A stretch of DNA of 64,000 nt, from assembly GCA_036924085.1 (NCBI GenBank), contig JAVGWX010000007.1, positions 74,353,948-74,417,947 of the forward strand, read 5' to 3'. The DNA is from Ariolimax columbianus (Eukaryota > Mollusca > Gastropoda > Stylommatophora > Arionidae). Below, piece by piece: positions 53,746-62,019 of the stretch (position 1 is its first letter; every line of letters starts with the position of its first letter). The translations under genes and the position numbers were made by a program. The notes under the pieces were generated by a model. The model was not told where the DNA came from. It saw only the letters and a list, made by a program, of their open reading frames with translations, and searched no databases.

Positions 53746-54180
53746 GGATTACGATATGAAAATCAACATTCAGAAAACCGAAGATAAGACGACTGCAAGA
53801 AAAGAAACAAAAACAAATATATTTCTACAAAATCAAGTAAAACAGGTGAGAATATAACGTACATGGGTAACATAATCTCAACAAATGCCAAAGGAGACAC
53901 TGAAATCCAACATAGATGTAATACAGCAAGTCAAATCATTAGGTAAATGTTCCAGATATTACAATCTAAACACGTGACAATGAATACAAAAAAGAACGCC
54001 ATACAACACGATATTCTTACCCACATTGTGCTATCAGTGGCAAAATTGGATATTAATAAACACAGATGAAAGAAACATTGTAACAACAGAGATGAAATGC
54101 TTACGCATAATACTTGGAGCGACAAGAATGGATAGAATCAGAAACGAAGATATTAGGAAACAAGTAGGTAGAACACCAGG
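53746..54180 (+). mobile_element. RTE/L2-like LINE, after motif C
   Basis: Continuation of the LINE: 'YDMKINIQKTEDKTT', then ERNIVTTEMKCLRIILGATR and MDRIRNEDIRKQVGRTP. Homologous to the 'RNEDIR..' block in other copies. Confidence 0.75.
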
Positions 54181-54885
54181 GGCAGATCTCATCCTTCAAT
54201 CATTCATAGGCGTCTCAGTCTTTGCAGACCATGCTCGTGGCACCCTGTGAGTAGCCTCTCAGAGCGCAAACCTGGGTGCTGAATGTTCTCTGGGCTGCCA
54301 AAACTGCAGGATCATCCTATCGGCCACGCTGGTGTAATCCAAAGGAATGCAAAGCATGACAATGTAGCTCTAGCTCAGCTGCAGGAATGAGTTCCAATTT
54401 TGAAACTATCCACAAGGCAGAGTCGTTATCCGCAGATGTTAGTGTCTCGAAACATCCGATGATACTCTCATCGTCCCAAGACTAGCCAGCGCTCCCTGGG
54501 ACTTGTGGGTTTAAAAGCAAAGTTGCTCCTCTCCTAGATGAACTGCCTGAACAAGCTAGCAAGCTTCGTCTACCCAGGTTTAGGGTCAGAGTTTACCTTC
54601 TCTTAGATTGGCTGCTAACCAGGGCTAATGAGCTCAATCTGCCCACTTAGTTATACCGCCGGGTACTCAGTCGCGCCCTAAAGCAGGCTATGTAAGAAAC
54701 AGGGGGCCTCTCACGAAGGTGCTGCTGGGGACACAATAATGTAGGAGAGGCCATTGTCATGGAGACTCCTGAACGGCAAGCCATACAGTGAATCCAGCGG
54801 CGATCTCTACACTTGGAAAGGAGAGGCCATAACAGACGCTTCACTTTCCTTTAAGGAGCTGGACGTCCAGCCCAGACCTCGCTAC
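54181..54885. mobile_element. Unidentified insert within LINE
   Basis: About 700 bp of GC-richer sequence between 'RKQVGRTPGAD' and 'DLIKRQQTK', where the LINE should be continuous. No ORF longer than about 65 codons, no clear terminal repeats or boxes. It could be a DNA transposon derivative or an unknown repeat. Confidence 0.5.
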
Positions 54886-55150
54886 CCCCCGAGATGACCT
54901 CATCAAGAGACAACAAACCAAATGATTCGGTCACGTGACGCGACAAACACCAAATAGTATCCCTCAGAAAGCAATGCTACATAGATACAATAGATAAAAG
55001 GCCAGGGGCCGACCACGTCAAAGATGGATAGCAGAAATAACAGAAGCAGTAAAGCTCCCCGTGTACGAAGCACATACTGAGGCCTGTCAAGAAACCTCTT
55101 CGTAACCTGACGCTGAAAGGCACAAGCAGGACATAAGCAAAATAAAGTTC
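54886..55150 (+). mobile_element. RTE/L2-like LINE C-terminus
   Basis: Reads 'DLIKRQQTK.FGHVTRQTPN', 'KARGRPRQRWIAEITEAV' and 'VYEAHTEACQETSS'. This is the terminal block of the element that starts at 52325. Confidence 0.7.
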
Positions 55151-55381
55151 AGTGTCGTCTAGGCTAAACATTCCTATTTTCTCTGTCTGCAAAAAAGGAC
55201 ATTTGCTCGACTGTCTGAAAGTGCAAATGTATGTTACTTTTCCTTGTATAGAACTTTAGTAGAGAAACATGAACTCACATGGCGGTAGGAGGGTTAACAC
55301 AAATACAGCAGTCTTCTTCTTGGTTAAGGGTTTATATTTCATGTCGACGAAGGTACAGTCAGACGTGTGTGTGTTTCTCAG

Positions 55382-55566
55382 ACAATGGCAAAGACCACCC
55401 ACCGTCCATCGTAGACGATGATTGCATAATTTATTTGCTAATGCTATTTTTTAGTAAGGATTAACTGCAGTCCTTTTTATCCTCACTCTCTCGTCTCGAG
55501 CCGCCCGACCCCAGTGGCAAGACAAAGACAAGACGACTAGGGGAAGACTACGAGATACAGTGTGTT
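55382..55566 (-). mobile_element. SINE-C copy, 5'-truncated
   Basis: Minus-oriented: 'caccgtccatcgtagacgat', 'ctttttatcctcactctctc', 'cgaccccagtggcaagac' match SINE-C. The tRNA head is missing. Confidence 0.85.
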
Positions 55567-55689
55567 TTATTAACCTAGCTACTCCTTGTACTTCATGTTC
55601 ATGTTTCACTACTTCTACTTTTTTTCTGCATTAGCAAAAACGAGGATTGTGTCCCTTAGTACCCACTCTTTCTCTTTTATTTGACTTTT

Positions 55690-55800
55690 TCAGTGAAGTG
55701 CGTCCGAGTGGCATTGTGGCTAGAGCGCTCGCTTCTCGCGGCAAAGGCACCTGGGTTAGTCTCTGGTCCCGACACACTCCGGTCTACCCATGTGTGAATA
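55690..55800 (+). mobile_element. tRNA-like fragment
   Basis: 'gtggcattgtggctagagcg' and 'cctgggttagtctctgg' occupy box A and box B positions of a tRNA-like head. Too degenerate for a working tRNA. Possibly a SINE head. Confidence 0.35.
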
Positions 55801-55872
55801 AATACTTTATTTACAGTTAGCAAAGATTAGGATGCGAAGACGTAAATTGATCACACTACATAAAATAAAAGC

Positions 55873-56126
55873 TGATTGAGGTTGAGCTTAATCGATACAT
55901 ACGAGAGACAGAAAGCGTCTACTACCTGAAACAGATGAGTTGACCATTTTTTCTTATATGTTGATTTGTTAGTTCAGTGTTGTTGTCCCTGATGACGGCC
56001 TATTGGTCGTAACGTAGGTTTTGTTTGTGTTCTCGTCTCGGTGCGGTATCTGACCATACCCATTTTTAAATTTTGATTAAGCTCAACCTCAATCAACTTG
56101 TACTAGTTTTTTTCATGTTTTTTTCT
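55873..56126 (+). mobile_element. 254-bp insert with 14-bp TSD, inverted arms and a CTGATGA hairpin
   Basis: Flanked by a perfect 14-bp duplication 'cataaaataaaagc' (55859-55872 and 56127-56140). Perfect 21-bp inverted arms at 55873-55893 and 56075-56095. Inside, at 55989-56014, CTGATGA is followed by a stem CGGCC/GGTCG and then TAACG. That is like a hammerhead core (CUGAUGA-stem II-GAAAC) as found in Penelope-like elements, but with the GAAA changed. Confidence 0.7.
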
Positions 56127-56489
56127 CATAAAATAAAAGCAGAGACCAAGTACATTGAAATATCTAATACTTTATCCAAGAATACAGTGTCTGCTATAAA
56201 ATTACCTTTACTTGTAATCGAGCCACAACTTGATTAACCATTATTAAAGCTGATGCTTAAGGCATCAATAGAAAAAGGGGAACAACAACAAATATGACCA
56301 AATCTTTTTCAAATTTACAAGTTTTCATGGCCTTAAATATACAACGTATTCTCTTATCGGAATGAGCACAAGTATCTACCTGAGTTGCCCCTTGGCTATG
56401 TAAGACTTTTTGGACAGTAGCAGCCTCTTTCAGTCATGACTGACTTTAGGATGATACGACATGGATATATATATTTAGTTTTCCTTGTT

Positions 56490-57560
56490 TTCTTTCTTCT
56501 TGAGGCGTTGTCTTTTCACTTCTCTTCACCTAGCGTGAGGTGGCGCTTCAGGTTACGTCGCCACTTGAATCGGTCTGCAGCTTCGTCTTCCCAGGATTTC
56601 AGACGGTGTCCAGGACCTTCATATCACGCTTACACACATCTTTGGGAAGGCGAGCATCCTCCACGTGACGAACATGACCATGTCATCCTAGTCGTCACAT
56701 CTTTGAACCTCAACTGTTGTCCGCCGACTATCCTGTTCCCATTCGCTAACTGTCTAAAGAGGATATCTTTGGAAAGGCGAGCATCCTCTACGTGACGAAC
56801 ATGACCATGTCATCCTAGTCGTCACATCTTTGAACCTCAACTGTTGTCCGCCGACTTTCCTGATGCCATTCGCTAACTGTCTAAAGAGGATATCTTTGGG
56901 AAGGCGAGCATCCTCCGCGTGACGAACATGACCATGTCATCCTAGTTGTCGCTGCCTAAAGAAAGTGCGCATGCGTGCGAGAGTGCACCTCCTGCCCTTT
57001 TCACTCTGTCCCTCCATGTAATCGTAATTCTAGGAATGGATCGCAGGCGCCGCAGATGGATAGTGTTCATTTCATGTCTTCATTGAACGATATTATTAGT
57101 CGTTGCAGCTTATTTAGGCAGCCTTACTTTAGAGTCAATCCCTGCTAAATCAAGTCAAATGCTTTGTCTGTTCAATGAAAGCGACATAAAAGGGATCGTT
57201 ATGCTCACTTGACTTTTCCTGGTCTTAAAAGAGAGAAAATCGTGTCAATGTTTGATCTTTTAGACCCGAATCCACATCATGACTCCAGATACAGCCGCTA
57301 GTCCAATTTTTGTAGCCGTATTAAGATAACTCTGGTGAAAACTTTGCCTACAGTATTGGGCAGAGAGAACCTCAATAGTTTTTACAGTTACTTCTATCAC
57401 CTTTGTTTCTGCATAATGTTACAATCTGTGTGTCTCTCATATCTTGAGGTATAAAAGCCCCTTTCTAGCACTGGCATAACATCGTATACAGCCGACACCA
57501 GACTATAATAATAATGATTTGTATTTTGTTTCAGCTCTCTAAGTCCAAGTCTCCAAAGTC
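56490..57560 (-). mobile_element. RTE-like LINE relic with internal 127-bp duplications
   Basis: On minus from the right: 'VGKVFTRVILIRLQKL', 'YLES.CGF', 'TDKAFDLI' (motif A remnant), then after a deletion 'LRRLRSIPRITITWRDRVK', GHVRHVEDARLPKDILFRQL and LRFKDV. This is the order of an RTE-like LINE of the 22400-25137 type. Multiple stops. Confidence 0.72.
56637..56960 (-). repeat. 127-bp tandem duplication within the LINE C-terminus
   Basis: About 2.5 copies of 127 bp: 'tttgggaaggcgagcatcct' or its variant at 56641, 56768 and 56895. The unit covers GHVRHVEDARLPKDILFRQL to the FKDV region. Confidence 0.92.
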
Positions 57561-57829
57561 TAGACTTCTGATTGATACATTAAAATAGCGCTGGTATTGA
57601 AATGTTTGGTCTTATACCTACCAACTGTAGTGTTTGGTTAGTAGTTTCTTAGTTTTGTCCCTGTCAGCTGTACTGTGTTAGGTAGCAGATTCTTAGTTGT
57701 ATCCATGTCAACTAAACTTTATTTGGATACCAACTTATCCCGGCCAACTGTACTGTGTTTGGGTAGTAATTCTATAATCTTATCCCTGACAACTGAGCTG
57801 TGTTTGGAAAGCAATTTGTGTCTGCTAAC

Positions 57830-58105
57830 TGTACTGTGTGTTGGTAGTAGATTACGACTGTCAATCGTACTGTGTGTTGGTAGTAGATTACGACTGTCAA
57901 TCGTACTGTGTGTTGGTAGTAGATTACGACTGTCAATCATACTGTGTGTTGGTAGTAGATTACGACTGTCAATCGTACTGTGTGTTGGTAGTAGATTACG
58001 ACTGTCAATCGTACTGTGTATGGGTAGCACCGTGTTACCATCAAAAGTACTGTGTATGGGTAGCACCGTGTTACCATCAAAAGTACTGTGTCTGGATAGA
58101 AGATT
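57830..58105 (+). repeat. 36-bp minisatellite
   Basis: About 7.5 copies of 36 bp ('ttggtagtagattacgactg' plus 'tcaatcgtactgtgtg'). The last two are a variant ('gggtagcaccgtgttaccat'). More diverged relatives extend left to about 57600. 36 is divisible by 3, so frames are open on both strands without coding support. Confidence 0.92.
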
Positions 58106-58202
58106 GTCATTTTTTAGTAAAACCTACGTTATGATTCGGAGTGCCAGTTCAATGGAGAATGTGGGGTCACGATCACTTGGCTGTGTTTTGTGTACCAGAT
58201 GT

Positions 58203-58380
58203 AATTAATCCGATCACAGATCTGGAGTTTATGTCCTCTACAGATGTTGTGCACAAGGTGCAATTAATCGGATCACAGATCTGGAGTTTGTGTTCTCTAC
58301 AGATGTTGTGCACAAGGTGCAATTAATCCGATCACAGATCTGGAGTTTGTGTTCTCTACAGATGTTGTGCACAAGGTAAA
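58203..58380 (+). repeat. 59-bp tandem repeat, 3 copies
   Basis: 'gatcacagatctggagttt' at 58212, 58271 and 58330, with 'cagatgttgtgcacaaggt' between. The final copy runs into unique sequence. Confidence 0.92.
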
Positions 58381-58599
58381 TGTGATCGTATCCGTTAGAG
58401 GTACGTGCACTTTTTGCCGGCACACTTTTGCTGGGCAAAAACATGAAATTATCCACAAATTTGAGTTGTTTTTTTACGGTAAAAGTAGCCAACTGAATCC
58501 CAGATCGTGACACATTGCAGTCTATCCAGCTGTAAGGGAGGGAAGTCTAACGACAGGTCAGGTAAAATATAATGATCAGAGACGCTTGTCAGGTTCAGG

Positions 58600-58880
58600 C
58601 AAAACATACTGGCCAAGACCCTTACCTTGGCTTCTTCGTAGCTCTTGCCGGAAATGGGCTGTTTTCATGGAAGCCTGGCTAACAAGGGGAAGGATTGACG
58701 TGATCCCGTGGTAGTGAGCGACACGCAGATAGAGGCCAAGCATAGCACAACTCCCTGATGACCCCGGTCCACCTTCATCAGCACGCTCAGGATGTGAGAA
58801 AAGCTACTGCAACCCGCCATTTAACGTCCTTTTCAGGGCCCACAAAAGAGTAACCTACTCATTGTGGGCATTCGCAAACA
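58600..58880 (-). mobile_element. rep-F copy
   Basis: Reverse orientation of 36240-36520: 'cttcatcagcacgctcag', 'ttactcattgtg.gcatt' and a single 37-bp unit 'aggcaaaacatactggccaa' at its end. Confidence 0.65.
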
Positions 58881-59031
58881 ACAAACAACATCAACTCTGC
58901 TGTAAATAGTACCTGACTTATAGTTATAGAAATCAACACAGTAATGAAGGAAACAGTTCAGCACATCTCAAATAAAGCTTAGACCTATTACAACAAGTCC
59001 TCGAACACTTTATCCCCGACTGCAGTGCCTG

Positions 59032-59235
59032 CTATGGGACTGCCTGTTTTAGCTTTGAAACGACGTGAGATAAATGTGTCGCATATGCTGCTAAATGTAA
59101 GCCTCTGTTACGCGATTCATTGTATATCCTCCATTCATTGACCATACGGTCTTCATCGAGCCCTGTAATCCTACCTCCTGTTGTATGAGCGCACATTAGT
59201 AGTTTTATCAGGTCTTCAATTTCACGAGATGTCAT
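59032..59235 (-). CDS. Short unrecognised ORF
   Basis: 67 codons from an ATG: MTSREIEDLIKLLMCAHTTG, DEDRMVNEWRIYNES, HLSHVVSKLKQAVP. Amphipathic, protein-like composition with no low complexity. Not recognised and without visible splice partners. It may be a chance ORF or a transposon remnant. Confidence 0.2.
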   Translation of the reverse strand: MTSREIEDLIKLLMCAHTTGGRITGLDEDRMVNEWRIYNESRNRGLHLAAYATHLSHVVSKLKQAVP

Positions 59236-59599
59236 GGCTGTTTGATTTAAATTCTTTCAGTGTAATCAACGCATGAAGTAGTTACCGCGGTATAGCTGAT
59301 GTTATCACGTGTCATTCTTTGTCTCCTGTTGACACACATCATTTTTCTTAGCCATTTCATCTCTTAAATCTGTCTATCTTGTGCGTTAGTTTGGGACCAA
59401 GTCTGACTCTGATAACAATGAGCTGGTAAGAATGTAGTGTTTATTAACTGCCCTTTAGTAACCTTAGCTCCTCTTACCGTAATTATTCCTTGCCACCGGT
59501 AAGCGTGATCCACCAGTTATGTTAAAGTCTAGATCCTAAAGAATGCCAACTATGCTGTAACGGTCACCGTCAACTATCTATTACAGTCATTGTCCGTTT

Positions 59600-59800
59600 T
59601 CTTCTACTGCTTTGCCCTTATCACCTTGAGGTGCATACGTCATCAACAAGCCCACACTAAGCAGAACATGTCCTGTGCTATTTTCGCCAGTTCTTTCCAG
59701 CGTCTCCCCGCTTTTCTTGTACATGCCTCTACATGTCTTCTCTAAGTGTTCATTGGATTTTATTAGATAAGTGGTCTAATACTTTTTGTCAAACCTCAAC
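59600..59800 (+). mobile_element. rep-G copy (single unit)
   Basis: Matches 27640-28030 around the array: 'cgtcatcaacaagcccacac', 'tcctgtgctattttcgccag', 'ttctttccagcgtctcc', 'ataagtggtct'. Confidence 0.65.
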
Positions 59801-60075
59801 ACCTCAGGGCAGAAGTGGTTAGTATTGTTCACCTGCCAGCCATGTTATAAAATGTGGCCAAATGGATGTTTAAATTATGCTGACTGCTTCCTCGTGCATA
59901 CATTTGATGATGCTGAATCGAATATAAGCAAGTGGACTAAAGCTGTAAACTAATGTTTTTCCATGACAGATTCAAAAACTCTGACATGCCGACAAACAAC
60001 ATATTGTCGATATTTTTAAAGTGTCAAATATATCTAAATCGACAACAATGCGTCGCTGGTTACTCTTTCTACTCT

Positions 60076-60116
<41 letters not shown>

Positions 60117-60123
60117 CGAGAGA
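60076..60123 (+). repeat. (GA)n microsatellite
   Basis: About 20 GA dinucleotides with a single GG interruption. Confidence 0.95.
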
Positions 60124-60264
60124 GCTTGAGGTCAATATAAAAGCAACTAGGAAGATGTGGATTCCGCTGCCAAAGATTGTCTGGGACAGGATGACTTGAC
60201 GTCTATTTATTAAATATGCTCCATGAAAGCCGACAATGGCTTGAATTGAATAATTGATTGATAG

Positions 60265-60340
60265 GTCTACCATTTCTTGCCAAGAAGAGAGCAAGCTACA
60301 CTATTCAAACTGCGCGCACACCACTGCACATTTAAAACAA
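60265..60340 (+). mobile_element. RNase H-LINE C-terminal scrap
   Basis: LPRREQATLFKLRAHHCTFK resembles 'xxREEQVTIFRLRTGHCxL' of RNase H-LINE C-termini. Very short. Confidence 0.5.
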
Positions 60341-60714
60341 AAAATATGTGTTCAGCATATTTCAAATTGGTTACACATACATGGACCAAACATTGTTTTA
60401 AAAAAGAGGGTTCCTTAAAATTCATTCTTGTAAATTTGCATTTCAGATGTGAGTTTAAATTCTTTGGCCAAAATGAAATTGGGTTTCAGTGAAAGAGAGT
60501 AGTCTCTCTATTTTTAAAGTAAGAATATTTTGCTTTTAAGTAAATATCTATGATATGCAGACAACGATCAAGTTGCAACATTCAGAAGAGGAGCAATGTC
60601 ACAACATAGCGTCTAGCTAAATTTAGGGACACACTGTACGACGTTAAGAGAACCGTGATCTGGACCACAATGTTAACTAGGGACCTAGATGCGAGTATAT
60701 TATTAGGCGTGCAA
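60341..60714. other. Non-coding, no feature seen
   Basis: No recognised element. Confidence 0.35.
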
Positions 60715-60865
60715 TACAGTAGGTTGCCATTACTTTCCCCGTACGTAAAGGAGCACAAAAAAAACCCATGTCTGCCAAATTGGACACGAGCGTGATTCAA
60801 ACCGGGTGCGTTTGGATTGTGAAACGGACGCTCTACCCCTAGGCCACGCAGCCTCCTCAAGCAGG
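60715..60865 (-). mobile_element. SINE-D (tRNA-derived) copy
   Basis: On minus: box A 'tggcctaggggtagagcg' and box B 'cggtttgaatcacg', anticodon-loop position reading CAC, then 'tttggcagacatggg' and 'ctcctttacgtacgg', as in 43175-43330. Confidence 0.8.
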
Positions 60866-61149
60866 TCTATAAGGTAATTAATATCATCCTGCTTTGAATA
60901 TAAAAGTACTTCTCACACAATTGACCATGATGAGATATTAACATATATTGATGGCAGATATGCTAATGTGCCAGAAGCTATGTAGCAATTAAATAAGTTT
61001 CCTGTGTCAGAATTGTTATGTACACAAACTGTGCTCATTTAGAAATTATATAACATGTTTTCTACTTTCTCTATACATAAATAACAATTCCAGTGATTAA
61101 CGTAAGTGTTAATGGGCATGTAATTTTTGAAAAAAATCTGATTTTCTAT

Positions 61150-61335
61150 TCTAGAATGTTTTAGAATTTTCAGTTCAGATCATCCCCTGACCTCCTGAGA
61201 TAGTTGGGGCACCACTGCTGACACATCTACAATCCTGCGCCAGCCCTCTCTGTCAGTTTTTTGTTTTTGTTGCCTCCTCGGGTTGTTGGCTAGTCCATTC
61301 ATGGATGTTGTCTTCTCATCGTTTATCTTTAGAAT
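61150..61335 (-). mobile_element. LINE 3' fragment
   Basis: On minus: SMNGLANNPRRQQKQKTDRE then GWRRIVDVSAVVP, a LINE terminal block. Weak. Confidence 0.4.
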
Positions 61336-61364
61336 ATTTAGTTACCATCAATTATTTTGTTCGT

Positions 61365-61435
61365 GATCAAGATGCTGAGCAGCGCATGAGGTGCAGTGGT
61401 CAGCGACCCATAGCTGACTGCTAGCGTCAGTACTC
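61365..61435 (+). mobile_element. SINE-A 5' head only
   Basis: 'gatcaagatgctgagcagcg' to 'gctgactgctagcgtcag' is the first 65 or so bp of SINE-A, then it stops. This 3'-truncation is unusual for a retroposon and suggests a later deletion. Confidence 0.75.
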
Positions 61436-61639
61436 CCTGCTTTTCAGTTTTATTGTTCAAAATTTTAAATGAATTAATTTTTTTAAAATGTATTTTTATT
61501 TTCTTTCATAATTTACTTTCTTATCTTTTCTTACCCCAATTTTGCAATGTGACAATGTTATTTTTTCTGTAATTTTGTGTAGTTCAAATGATGCGCTTAC
61601 ATACGAAGCGAAGAGAAAGAAAAAAAAAACCCAGTACAA

Positions 61640-62019
61640 GTTGCACAATCTGATTCATTGACAAGATATAGAGAGCAAGTAACAAACTTACGTACAACAT
61701 CACCTAGAAATTTGTATCGGAGCATCAATGAGAGAGGAAAATATAAATCTATCGATAATTATAAACACTGTTAAAAGAACAACTCACAACCAGCCAAATC
61801 ATAAGAAACAGATGCAGCGAATGCTTTAGCCAGTTGGTAAACACGGAAAAGTATCAACCACCACAGAACCAAATGGAGAATGAAACGGAACGCAGCTTAA
61901 AAATATGGAAATCAGAAGTCGAAGCAGCACTGCAAGACAGCAAGAAAAAAATAATGCAGCATACATAGATAGTATCACAACAGAAATCCTGCTGGCCTGC
62001 ATGGCAACTGCAGTGGACT
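61640..62019 (+). mobile_element. LINE pre-RT/RT start fragment feeding the 54-bp array
   Basis: The end of this stretch encodes IDSITTEILLACMATAVDWL, the conserved LINE text 'GIDxITAEMLK...VDWLTRIFN' before RT. It runs without a break into the 54-bp array. Upstream text is decayed. Confidence 0.65.
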
